Part shown: positions 52,156-60,167 of the stretch, piece by piece
How positions within the stretch are numbered: the first letter of the stretch is position 1
How the letters are laid out: each line of letters starts with the position of its first letter
From: Pseudomonas sp. Irchel 3H7
GTDB lineage: Bacteria; Pseudomonadota; Gammaproteobacteria; Pseudomonadales; Pseudomonadaceae
Direction of reading: 5' to 3'
Length of the DNA stretch: 64,000 nucleotides
Assembly: GCF_900187605.1 (NCBI RefSeq)
Contig: NZ_FYEA01000007.1
Location: 310,001 to 374,000 of the forward strand
Translations under genes and position numbers: made by a program
Notes under the pieces: model-generated
Databases searched by the model: none
Seen by the model: the letters and a program-made list of their open reading frames with translations, nothing else
Told to the model about the DNA's origin: nothing

Positions 52156-53229
52156 ATGCGTCCTGCCCGTGCCCTGATCGACCTAGAAGCCCTGCGCCAC
52201 AACTACCGAATTGCCCGCGAAGTCACCGGCGCCAAGGCGTTAGCGGTGATTAAGGCGGATGCCTATGGCCATGGCGCGGTGCGTTGCGCGCAGGCGCTGG
52301 AAGCCGAGGCCGACGGTTTTGCCGTCGCTTGCATCGAAGAAGCGCTGGAGTTGCGCGCGGCCGGCATCAAGGCCCCGGTGTTGTTGCTCGAAGGCATCTT
52401 CGAAGCCGATGAGCTGGCGTTGATCGTCGAGCATGATTTCTGGACCGTGGTGCATTCGCTGTGGCAGCTCGAAGCAATTGAGCAGGCGACGCTGAGCAAG
52501 CCGATTACCGTGTGGCTGAAGCTTGATTCGGGCATGCACCGTGTCGGTCTGCATCCCAAGGATTACCCGGCAGCCTATCAACGGCTGCTGGCCAGCGGCA
52601 AAGTGGCGAAAATCGTCTTGATGAGCCACTTCGCCCGCGCCGATGAACTGCACGCGCAGAGCAGCACCGAGCAGGTTGCGGTGTTTGAAGCGGCGCGTCA
52701 GGGCCTGGCGGCGGAAGTCAGCTTGCGCAACTCGCCGGCTGTGCTCGGTTGGCCGCAGATTCACAGCGATTGGGTGCGCCCGGGCATCATGCTTTATGGC
52801 GCGACCCCGTTCGAAGAAGCCAACGCCGTGGCCGAGCGCCTGCAACCGGTGATGACCCTCGAATCGAAAGTCATCTGTGTGCGTGAGCTGCCCGCCGGCG
52901 AGCCGATCGGCTACGGCGCCAAATTCATCACCGACAAGCCGATGCGCATCGGCGTGGTCGCCATGGGTTACGCCGATGGCTACCCGCGTCAGGCGCCGAC
53001 CGGCACGCCGGTTTTGGTGGCTGGCAAGCGCAGCCGCATTCTCGGTCGCGTGTCGATGGACATGCTCTGCATCGATCTGACCGATGTGCCGCAAGCCGAC
53101 CTCGGTTCGAGCGTCGAATTGTGGGGCAAAAATATCCTCGCCAGTGAAGTGGCGCAGTGGGCCGACACCATTCCGTACCAGATCTTTTGCAATCTGCGCC
53201 GAGTGCCAAGGCTCTATTCCGAGGGTTAA
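52156..53229 (+). CDS. dadX: catabolic alanine racemase DadX
   Basis: This 357-residue PLP enzyme interconverts L- and D-alanine so that DadA can oxidise the D-form. The PLP-lysine is in ALAVIKADAYGHGA (residues ~33-46) and the catalytic Tyr in EPIGYGAKFITD with a following GYADGYPRQ. The dad operon context favours DadX over the biosynthetic Alr. Confidence 0.93.
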   Translation: MRPARALIDLEALRHNYRIAREVTGAKALAVIKADAYGHGAVRCAQALEAEADGFAVACIEEALELRAAGIKAPVLLLEGIFEADELALIVEHDFWTVVHSLWQLEAIEQATLSKPITVWLKLDSGMHRVGLHPKDYPAAYQRLLASGKVAKIVLMSHFARADELHAQSSTEQVAVFEAARQGLAAEVSLRNSPAVLGWPQIHSDWVRPGIMLYGATPFEEANAVAERLQPVMTLESKVICVRELPAGEPIGYGAKFITDKPMRIGVVAMGYADGYPRQAPTGTPVLVAGKRSRILGRVSMDMLCIDLTDVPQADLGSSVELWGKNILASEVAQWADTIPYQIFCNLRRVPRLYSEG

Positions 53230-53317
53230 CGCCGCTGCGGGGGCCAAGTGTTGTAAATACTGAACGCTGTCGCCATGATAACGCTCAATATTCTTACAAC
53301 ATCAGGAGGCTCCCGCC

Positions 53318-53866
53318 TTGGACGTCGGTGAACGACTGCAATCGATCCGCAAGCTCAAAGGGCTTTCCCAGCGTGAACTCGCCAAACGCGCGGGCGTCAC
53401 CAACAGCACCATTTCGATGATCGAAAAGAACAGCGTCAGTCCTTCGATCAGTTCGCTGAGGAAGGTACTGGGCGGCATCCCCATGTCCATGGTCGAGTTC
53501 TTTTCCGAAGAAATCCTGCAGGAAGTCCCGACCCAGATTGTCTACAAGGCCAACGAGCTGATCGACATTTCCGACGGCGCCGTGACCATGAAACTGGTCG
53601 GCCGCGCGCACCCCAGCCGCGCCATCGCCTTCCTCAATGAAATCTACCCGCCGGGCGCCGATACCGGCGAAGAAATGCTCACCCATGAAGGCGAGGAAAC
53701 CGGGATTCTGGTGGAAGGTCGTCTGGAACTGGTGGTGGGTCTGGAAACTTTTATTCTCGAAGCCGGCGACAGCTACTACTTTGAAAGTACCAAGCCGCAT
53801 CGTTTCCGTAATCCGTTCGACGCGCCTGCGCGACTAATCAGCGCAGCCACGCCGGCGAATTTTTAA
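53318..53866 (+). CDS. pauR: HTH-cupin regulator, PauR-like
   Basis: This 182-residue regulator joins an Xre HTH (LSQRELAKRAGVTNSTISMI) to a C-terminal cupin (GEEMLTHEGEETGILVEGRL, FILEAGDSYYFESTKPHRFR). The start is TTG, chosen because AGGAGG lies 8 bases before it. PauR and PuuR repress polyamine catabolism and respond to putrescine; the kauB- and pauB-like genes nearby are plausible targets. The gene lies beside dadX, as PA5301 does. Confidence 0.88.
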   Translation: MDVGERLQSIRKLKGLSQRELAKRAGVTNSTISMIEKNSVSPSISSLRKVLGGIPMSMVEFFSEEILQEVPTQIVYKANELIDISDGAVTMKLVGRAHPSRAIAFLNEIYPPGADTGEEMLTHEGEETGILVEGRLELVVGLETFILEAGDSYYFESTKPHRFRNPFDAPARLISAATPANF

Positions 53867-53926
53867 CAAAGAGGTGCCAAGCCATGATGGCAAAGGCATC
53901 CGGACCGTTTTTCTACCGTGCGGTAT

Positions 53927-53952
53927 AACCCCTTCGACTATGGGGTTGTTTC
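53927..53952 (+). terminator. probable terminator after the pauR-like gene
   Basis: Stem AACCCC/GGGGTT with a 9-base loop is followed by GTTTC. The T-run is short. Confidence 0.55.
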
Positions 53953-54035
53953 AGTGTGACGGGCTACCCGCTATACTTCCGCCCGCCTGCGAACCGTGGC
54001 CGCAGGCGTGAATAGCCACCATTGAGGGTGAACGC

Positions 54036-54464
54036 GTGAACCTAATTATGAAAATGCTGGCTGCACCAGCAACCGTACTGGCCCTCTGGGCTGTCAGCGC
54101 TCAAGCTGCGACGAATGACGACATTGCCAAACGCCTCGAGCCGGTCGGCCAGGTGTGCGTCCAAGGGCAGGAATGCAAAGGGATGGAAGTTGCCGCTTCC
54201 GCAGGTGGTGGTGGCGGGGCGAAGTCCCCTGATGATGTGATTGCCAAGCACTGCAATGCTTGCCACGGCACAGGCCTGCTGGGCGCACCAAAAATCGGTG
54301 ACAAGGCGGCTTGGCAAGAGCGCGCTGATCATCAAGGCGGCCTCGACGGCATCCTGGCCAAGGCCATCACCGGTATTAACTCGATGCCACCGAAAGGCAC
54401 CTGCGCCGATTGCTCGGATGAAGAGTTGAAAGGTGCAATCCAGAAGATGTCCGGCCTGAAATAA
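54036..54464 (+). CDS. cycB: cytochrome c5
   Basis: This 142-residue protein starts at GTG 54036 with GAGGGTG upstream. It has a signal peptide (TVLALWAVSAQAAT) and one haem site CNACH, with the distal Met probably in NSMPPKGTC. A cysteine pair (CADCSDEEL) is typical of c5. It is a periplasmic electron carrier. Strong terminator follows. Confidence 0.92.
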   Translation: MNLIMKMLAAPATVLALWAVSAQAATNDDIAKRLEPVGQVCVQGQECKGMEVAASAGGGGGAKSPDDVIAKHCNACHGTGLLGAPKIGDKAAWQERADHQGGLDGILAKAITGINSMPPKGTCADCSDEELKGAIQKMSGLK

Positions 54465-54480
54465 GCCGCGCTTCTGACGA

Positions 54481-54507
54481 AAAAAACCGTCTTCGGACGG
54501 TTTTTTT
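54481..54507 (+). terminator. rho-independent terminator after cycB
   Basis: CCGTC-TTCG-GACGG with flanking A6 and T7 runs. Confidence 0.93.
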
Positions 54508-54526
54508 GTGCCTGCGATTTAGTAGC

Positions 54527-54719
54527 CCTCACCCCAGCCCTCCCGAAACGTCGGACCGCCCGTAGGGAGAGGGGGCCGACCGAAGTGTCTTTCGCTATCC
54601 ATCGACCTGAAAGACCTTAGCGATTATGGATTCGGTACAGCTCTTTCAGGTCGATGTAGATGCCGAGCATCCCCGAATCAGTCCCCTCTCCCTCCGGGAG
54701 AGGGCTAGGGTGAGGGCAA
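54527..54719 (+). repeat. nested inverted repeat, ~190 bp
   Basis: The outer arms GCCCTCACCCCAGCCCTC (near 54525) and GAGGGCTAGGGTGAGGGC (near 54718) are inverted; inside them GTAGGGAGAGGG and CCCTCTCCCTCCGG, and ATCGACCTGAAAGA (54599-54612) with TCTTTCAGGTCGAT (54642-54655). The whole 54465-54839 gap holds no gene. It resembles a miniature inverted-repeat element. Confidence 0.75.
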
Positions 54720-54839
54720 CAATTTCAAGTCGGAAAAACATTTCAAGAACAGCGCACATTCACTCTGAAGCTGTTCTTTGCAGCAAACTCAAGGCAAGCT
54801 CGGTCTACCCCTATTCACGGAACGGGCAGGAGGCTTCAG

Positions 54840-56762
54840 ATGGTGCAGTTGTGTTCGATCGAACAGGCAGTGGACGACGTGCTGGCGCGCTTGCCGGCGC
54901 ACATCCACATGGGCATGCCGCTAGGCCTGGGCAAACCCAATCACTTCGTCAACGCGCTGTACCGGCGAATCAAAGAGCTGCCCGAGCGGCAGCTGACGAT
55001 TTACACCGCGCTGTGCCTCGGCCGCCCGGCGCTGGGTGATGGATTGCAGAAGCGCTTCATCGAACCCTTCGTCGAGCGCGTCTTCGGTGATTACCCGGAA
55101 TTCGATTTCCTCGCCGACCTGCATCGCGACAGCCTGCCGGCCAACATCCGTATCGAACAGTTCTTCATGCAGCCCGGCAGCCTGCTCAACAGCGCGCCGG
55201 CCCAGCAGGATTACGTCAGCAGCAATTACAGCCACGCCGCTCGCGACATCAACGCCGCCGGGCTGAATCTGGTAGCGCAGTTATTAGCCAGCAGCAGCGA
55301 ACACCCCGACCGTCTGAGCCTGAGCTGCAACCCCGATATCACCCTCGACCTGTTGCCGATGATCGCCAAGCGTCGCGAAGCTGGGGAGACGATCCTGCTG
55401 GTCGGCCAGGTGCACACCGATCTGCCGTACATGCCCGGCGATGCTGAAGTCGATATCGACACCTTCGACCTGCTGATCGACGCCAAGGACAACAGCACGC
55501 TGTTTTCCACGCCGAACATGCCGGTGGGGTTTCAGGACCATTTCATTGGTTTGCACGCCAGTACGCTGGTGCGCGACGGCGGTACGTTGCAGATCGGCAT
55601 CGGCTCAATGGGTGATGCGCTGACTGCTGCGCTGCTTACACGTCAGGCGGATAACGCCGGTTACAAGGCGTTGCTCGACGACATCAACCTCAGCCAATGG
55701 GCGCAGTTGATCCACCGCGAGGGCGGCACCGGGCCATTCGCCAAAGGTTTGTACGGTTGCAGCGAAATGTTCGTCAACGGCTTGCTGGTGCTGGCAGATG
55801 CCGGGATCATCCGGCGCAAGGTCTATCCCGACGTACAGACTCAGGAGCAGGCCAACGCCGGCACCCTCGACGAGGCGGCGCAGACTGACGGCATCTCGGT
55901 GCACGGCGGCTTCTTCCTCGGCCCGCGCAGTTTCTATGAACGTCTGCGCGAGTTACCGCAGAGCAAACGCCTCGAATTCAACATGACCCGCATCAGCTAC
56001 ATCAACGAGCTCTACGGGCAGGAAGAACTCAAGCGCTTGCAGCGCCTTGATGCGCGCTTCATCAACACGGTGTTCACCATGACGTTGCTGGGCGCGGGCG
56101 TGGCGGATCAACTCGAAGACGGACGGGTGCTGAGCGGTGTCGGTGGGCAGTACAACTTCGTGGCGCAGGGCCACGCGCTGCACGATGCCCGCTCGATTCT
56201 GATTCTGCGCAGCTGGCGTGAATCCGGTGGCGACGTCAGTTCGAATATCGTCTGGGAATACGGCCACTGCACGATTCCACGGCATCTGCGCGATATCGTT
56301 GTCACCGAGTACGGCATTGCCGATCTGCGTGGTAAATCCGACGCGGTCGTCATTGAATCGCTGTTGAACATCAGCGACTCGCGCTTCCAGCAGGGCTTGA
56401 TCGAGCAAGCGCAAAAAGTCGGCAAGCTGCCAAAGGATTTCCGCCTCGACCCACGCTTTGCCGACAACACGCCACAGCGTTTGCAGGCAATCGCCGCGCT
56501 GCATCCGAACCTGTTTCCAGAATATCCACTGGGCTGTGATTTCACCGCGATCGAGCGGGATTTGCTGCGTGCGCTGAACTGGCTGAAGAGCAAATTCAAA
56601 CTCACCGAAATCCTCGAACTCGGCAAAGCCGCCCTCGACGCCCCCGAGGCATCGCTATACCCAGAACACCTCGAACGCATGCAGCTCACCAACCCGGAAG
56701 GCCTGAAAGAAGACATCTTCCAACGCCTGCTGCTCACCGGCCTCAAAGCCACCGCACAATAA
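54840..56762 (+). CDS. acetyl-CoA hydrolase/transferase family protein
   Basis: This 640-residue protein starts at ATG 54840 after CAGGAGG. It has the CoA-transferase family I pattern: HIHMGMPLGLGKPNHFVN at the start, GLHASTLVRDGGTLQIGIGS in the middle, and the C-terminal SGVGGQYNFVAQGHALHDAR. It is longer than typical ~500-residue acetate CoA-transferases, with an extra insert around residues 330-390. The acyl group is unknown. A degenerate REPIN follows. Confidence 0.87.
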   Translation: MVQLCSIEQAVDDVLARLPAHIHMGMPLGLGKPNHFVNALYRRIKELPERQLTIYTALCLGRPALGDGLQKRFIEPFVERVFGDYPEFDFLADLHRDSLPANIRIEQFFMQPGSLLNSAPAQQDYVSSNYSHAARDINAAGLNLVAQLLASSSEHPDRLSLSCNPDITLDLLPMIAKRREAGETILLVGQVHTDLPYMPGDAEVDIDTFDLLIDAKDNSTLFSTPNMPVGFQDHFIGLHASTLVRDGGTLQIGIGSMGDALTAALLTRQADNAGYKALLDDINLSQWAQLIHREGGTGPFAKGLYGCSEMFVNGLLVLADAGIIRRKVYPDVQTQEQANAGTLDEAAQTDGISVHGGFFLGPRSFYERLRELPQSKRLEFNMTRISYINELYGQEELKRLQRLDARFINTVFTMTLLGAGVADQLEDGRVLSGVGGQYNFVAQGHALHDARSILILRSWRESGGDVSSNIVWEYGHCTIPRHLRDIVVTEYGIADLRGKSDAVVIESLLNISDSRFQQGLIEQAQKVGKLPKDFRLDPRFADNTPQRLQAIAALHPNLFPEYPLGCDFTAIERDLLRALNWLKSKFKLTEILELGKAALDAPEASLYPEHLERMQLTNPEGLKEDIFQRLLLTGLKATAQ

Positions 56763-56781
56763 CTGCCGGACCCAAAACAAC

Positions 56782-56872
56782 TGTAGGAGTGAGCCTGCTC
56801 GCGATGGCGGTGCATCAGTCAACCAAGATGTCGACTGACCCTAGGCATTCGCAATCAGGCTTACTCCTACAT
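56782..56872 (+). repeat. REPIN-type inverted repeat, one arm decayed
   Basis: Left arm TGTAGGAGTGAGCCTGCTCG is intact; the right arm (TTCGCAATCAGGCTTACTCC) has several mismatches. It ends just before the stop codon of the M29-like gene. Confidence 0.75.
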
Positions 56873-56873
56873 A

Positions 56874-57812
56874 TTAAGCGCACTCTAACGAGTGAATCGG
56901 ATGGACGCTCACGGATGGGCTAAGAAAGTCTATGTGGTAGCCAGAGGAACCATCACCAATAGCTAAATGAACACCGCTGACTCCCTCATTCATTTGAGAG
57001 TTGATTTTGTAATCAATTTTGGTCGAGATGGATTCGTTAACACCGATGGCAAATTCCGTAAGTTTAAGTCCGCGTTTGCCCGCAGCCAGATCCAGAAGCT
57101 TAATATGTTCTTCGTTATTTATTCTTAATGAGGTTATGTTGTTTTCTTCTATTGTGAGCAAGGTCTCTTCGTTTGATATCCGATCGCTTAGCCATTTTAG
57201 AGATGTTCTTACACCGGCAGGTAACTCGGGGTTAGGCTTTCTGAGTACAGTCAGTATTCCGGAAACATTCAATGTGCCTGAGAATATAAAAGGGCAGGGC
57301 TCTAATGGGTTCATATGTGCGTAATGAACCTCAAAAAATTCTGCGACGGACTGCACGAAGTTTTCGGTCACATCTTCGCCAAGCAATGCATAAGGCTGTG
57401 CATGGGGAAGAATAGATACGGTTGCATTGGATTCGTTGCCAGATAACGAAAAGGTCTGGTGGGAGTTAAGCATATTCAACACAGCTCGCTGCGAGCAGAG
57501 CGATTGCTGAAAATCGCTGCCCATCAGAAGCTTTAGGCTGTAAAGCGCGGCGGCCAAGGATGGTTCAAATACTTGGGTCGCGCAAAAGATGATTTTTTTT
57601 CGCTCCGTCTTTTTTGCGATCTCAAATGTCATTTTTGCAGCTTCGTTGCTGAATGAAAAAACGATGCTGTTTTTTGGAAACGTCTCTAACTGAGCAATAT
57701 TGACCGTCGCGAATCCCCAAAGCTCGCATTCTCTAAGGAATTCATTCGAGTCGGCGATAATCGAAAATTCTTCATGATTGAAGAGCGCCGACGCTATATT
57801 TGGCGGTGACAT
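56874..57812 (-). CDS. M29 aminopeptidase-like protein of a candidate peptide-modification locus
   Basis: This 312-residue protein starts at ATG 57812 (AAGGGGGG just upstream). The C-terminal third has the pattern of M29/aminopeptidase T-like proteins: FSGTLNVSGILTVLRKPNPE, LTEFAIGVNES (Glu253), NEGVSGVHLAIGDGSSG (Glu276, His282), and YHIDF (His293, Asp295), so the putative metal ligands are all present. There is no signal peptide. GC content is well below that of the core genes. It follows a 33-codon ORF on the same strand and is divergent from a PheRS-like gene. Enzyme activity is inferred; it could also be a peptide-binding relative. Confidence 0.65.
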   Translation of the reverse strand: MSPPNIASALFNHEEFSIIADSNEFLRECELWGFATVNIAQLETFPKNSIVFSFSNEAAKMTFEIAKKTERKKIIFCATQVFEPSLAAALYSLKLLMGSDFQQSLCSQRAVLNMLNSHQTFSLSGNESNATVSILPHAQPYALLGEDVTENFVQSVAEFFEVHYAHMNPLEPCPFIFSGTLNVSGILTVLRKPNPELPAGVRTSLKWLSDRISNEETLLTIEENNITSLRINNEEHIKLLDLAAGKRGLKLTEFAIGVNESISTKIDYKINSQMNEGVSGVHLAIGDGSSGYHIDFLSPSVSVHPIHSLECA

Positions 57813-57869
57813 AAAACCCCCCTTATTCTGAAGTGCGCGGCAAGGGCGGTTGCCGCGCGGTGCTTTCAA

Positions 57870-57971
57870 TTAATCTTCAGTATGCGCCCAGGCTAACGGT
57901 GCCCACCCGAAATTGCCCGGGCCAGAAGTGATTCGATTGAGATTTTCTTTTATAGTTTTTTCAGTTTGCAT
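57870..57971 (-). CDS. 33-residue candidate precursor peptide
   Basis: A 33-codon ORF from ATG 57971 to TAA 57870 with AAAAGGA 7 bases upstream of the start. The first half is polar and charged (MQTEKTIKENLNRIT), like a leader; the second half is Gly/Trp-rich (GPGNFGWAPLAWAHTED), like a core. There are no Cys or Ser/Thr clusters, so it is not lanthipeptide-like. It ends 57 bases before the M29-like start. It was found by reading the minus strand directly. A regulatory leader peptide is the main alternative. Confidence 0.55.
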   Translation of the reverse strand: MQTEKTIKENLNRITSGPGNFGWAPLAWAHTED

Positions 57972-58268
57972 TTTATTTTCCTTTTTCTGATTTTGTTGTG
58001 ATCCCCCAAGTTGCATGGGGGTGAGCGGATTAATGCATAAGTTTGTGGTCGTGTTAAATAAATATTCTTGCTTTTTAAGAATGATTTCATCTGTCTTGTT
58101 TTGTGAGGTGGGTGGTTCGGTTATTTAAGTGGACTGCGTCTGTAGGCCTAATCTGAAAGTTGTAAATTCAAGGTTTTTAAATTGTGGTGGGAGGTCTTGT
58201 CTGGTTAGGTTTTATTTATGGGTCTTGTTTTCTGGGGCTCATGCCAATCATAAATACAGGGGCACAAA
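57972..58268. promoter_or_regulatory. divergent AT-rich control region with hairpin
   Basis: This gap between the short peptide and the PheRS-like gene is AT-rich and would hold promoters for both directions. A hairpin CCCCCA-AGTTGCA-TGGGGG lies at 58003-58021, about 32 bases upstream of the peptide start. No clear -10/-35 pair stood out. Confidence 0.4.
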
Positions 58269-59417
58269 GTGCATATATCAAAGAAATACCTGACAGATGT
58301 TTCTGTCCATCAAGCCTTACTTCTGACTGACTTGACCGAAAAGAGCCACCCCGATCACGCTGTCCGACTAATACTGAATGAAGTCCTTCAGGGACTCGAA
58401 GAAAAGGGCTGGCCCCGAGCCCAGTTGCAGGTTGGACCAAGGATCGTATCCGCCGAAGAAAACTACGGTTTGCTGGGTTACGACCCGGCAGAAATCACCC
58501 TCGGCAGTGAGCACACCCGTTGGGTCGATGAGCATTCGCTTTTGCGAACACAGACCACTAGCCAGATTCCTGCGGCGCTTCAGCAGGTCGCGGAGGTTCG
58601 TCAGCCGGGACAAACCATTTTGCTGGCAGCACCGGGCATTACCTTCAGGCGTGATAGCCGAGATCGTTGGCATTGCGCCGAGCCGCACCAAATGGACATT
58701 TGGGTATTAGGCGATCCAGAGCTGGCATCCCATGAGCATTTGCTGCGTCTTGTCGGCGATATTTTGCAGTTGGCCGTTCCTGAAAAATCATGGGTTTATA
58801 GCGATAGTCCACATCACTACACCGAGGGTGGGATTGAAGTGAATGTGTTGAATGGTGGCGTGCCGGTCGAGGTTCTTGAGTGCGGGCGTATTGCGGAGTC
58901 GCTATTGCAGCGTTTGCAGATTGATCCTCTGCGCCATGGCGGGCTCGCTCTTGGGATGGGGCTGGATCGCCTGACGATGTTGCGCAAAGGCATTCCTGAT
59001 ATTCGTTTGTTGCGTGATCAGAACGTGCGCGTGCAGGCGCAGATGCATGATCTGGATCCTTGGACTGCGGTATCTCGTTTGCCGTCGATTGCCCGCGATA
59101 TCTCGTTGGCGGTAACGCCGGGATTGAGTGAAGAGGTATTGACCGAGAGGATGTTGCAGGCGGCAGGGGATTGTTCTGGATGGATTGAGGAGATGCGAAT
59201 CAAGGGGCGTTGGCAACATTCGGATTTACCTGCGCAAGCCATTGAGCGACTCGGAATGCTGCCGGGTCAGGAGAACGTGCTTTTGCATGTGGTGCTGCGT
59301 GATTGTTCGCGTTCGATTACCACCGGCGAGGCGAATGCCTTGTACGCGGATATTCAAGCTGCGATGCATGAAGGGGTGCCGGGGGCGGGGTACAGAATGG
59401 ATTTGTCGAAGGCTTGA
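58269..59417 (+). CDS. stand-alone PheRS-like ligase (PheS core plus FDX-ACB domain)
   Basis: This 382-residue protein starts at GTG 58269 (AGGGG upstream). Residues 1-250 hold a class II synthetase core: motif 2-like LLRTQTTSQ (91-99) and FRRDSRDRWHCAEPHQMDIW (126-145), and motif 3-like GMGLDRLTMLRKGIPDIR (229-246), all PheS-like. Residues ~265-380 form an FDX-ACB domain as at the PheT C-terminus (LPSIARDISLAV to the end). PheS's N-terminal coiled coil is absent, and the core segments are diverged. The normal PheST pair is needed for translation, so this is an extra enzyme, perhaps an amino acid ligase. I recall database families called PheS-related mystery ligase (SrmL); unverified. Confidence 0.75.
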   Translation: MHISKKYLTDVSVHQALLLTDLTEKSHPDHAVRLILNEVLQGLEEKGWPRAQLQVGPRIVSAEENYGLLGYDPAEITLGSEHTRWVDEHSLLRTQTTSQIPAALQQVAEVRQPGQTILLAAPGITFRRDSRDRWHCAEPHQMDIWVLGDPELASHEHLLRLVGDILQLAVPEKSWVYSDSPHHYTEGGIEVNVLNGGVPVEVLECGRIAESLLQRLQIDPLRHGGLALGMGLDRLTMLRKGIPDIRLLRDQNVRVQAQMHDLDPWTAVSRLPSIARDISLAVTPGLSEEVLTERMLQAAGDCSGWIEEMRIKGRWQHSDLPAQAIERLGMLPGQENVLLHVVLRDCSRSITTGEANALYADIQAAMHEGVPGAGYRMDLSKA

Positions 59418-59425
59418 GAGTTGCC

Positions 59426-59515
59426 TGTTGGAGTGAGCCTGCTCGCGATGGCGGTGTTTCAGCCGACGAATATATCGACTGACACTACGCTATCGCGAGC
59501 AGGCTCACTCCTACA
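59426..59515 (+). repeat. REPIN-type inverted repeat
   Basis: TGTTGGAGTGAGCCTGCTCG at the left (one substitution) and CGAGCAGGCTCACTCCTACA at the right are inverted. It lies between convergent genes. Confidence 0.85.
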
Positions 59516-59535
59516 GGGGGGGCTGCGGTGTGGCT

Positions 59536-60108
59536 TTATTCGATGAAAGTGACGACGCCATCCTTCAGCGATTTCACGCGGGCCAGCGATTCAACGCGGT
59601 AGCCCTGCGAGTCCAGCTCGGCGCGGCCGCCCTGGAACGACTTCTCGATGACGATGCCCAGGCCAGCAACGGTCGCGCCGGCCTGTTTGATGATCGAGAT
59701 CAGCGCTTGCGACGCCTTACCGTTGGCCAGGAAGTCGTCGATGATCAGCACGCGGTCGCTGCTGGTCAGGTGACGCGGGGAGATGGCCACGGTGCTTTCG
59801 GTCTTTTTGGTGAACGAGTAAACGGTCGCCGACAGCAGGTTTTCCGTCAGGGTCAGGGACTGTTGCTTGCGGGCGAAGATCACCGGCACGCCGAGGTTCA
59901 GACCGGTCATGATCGCCGGGGCTATCCCTGAGGCTTCGATGGTGACGATCTTGGTGATGCCCGAATCCTTGAACAGCGAGGCGAATTCGTCGCCGATCAG
60001 CTTCATCAGGGCCGGGTCGATCTGGTGGTTCAGGAAGGCGTCGACCTTCAGGACCTGGTCGGAAAGCACAATGCCTTGTTCGCGGATTTTCTGGTGCAAT
60101 GCTTCCAT
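59536..60108 (-). CDS. xpt: xanthine phosphoribosyltransferase
   Basis: This 190-residue enzyme salvages xanthine to XMP. Start ATG 60108 (MEALHQKIREQGIVLSDQVL) with GAGGA upstream matches the family length; the longer frame to 60165 is not needed. It has the PRPP loop VLIIDDFLANGKAS and IEASGIAPAIMTGLNLGVPV. It lies beside rep, as PA5298 does in P. aeruginosa. Confidence 0.95.
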   Translation of the reverse strand: MEALHQKIREQGIVLSDQVLKVDAFLNHQIDPALMKLIGDEFASLFKDSGITKIVTIEASGIAPAIMTGLNLGVPVIFARKQQSLTLTENLLSATVYSFTKKTESTVAISPRHLTSSDRVLIIDDFLANGKASQALISIIKQAGATVAGLGIVIEKSFQGGRAELDSQGYRVESLARVKSLKDGVVTFIE

Positions 60109-60167
60109 GAAGCTGTCCTCTTTTGGCGCTTTGTGCGCCGAAGGTCTAGTAAAAAAAGTGGTCAATT

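Noticed and set aside
58216..58440. 74-codon minus-strand ORF overlapping the PheRS-like gene start
   Set aside because: Antisense to coding sequence with motifs; it has no ribosome binding site and no plausible role as a second precursor.
15873..59515. Repeats considered as CRISPR arrays
   Set aside because: Each is a single inverted pair at a separate junction, with no regular spacers and no cas genes.
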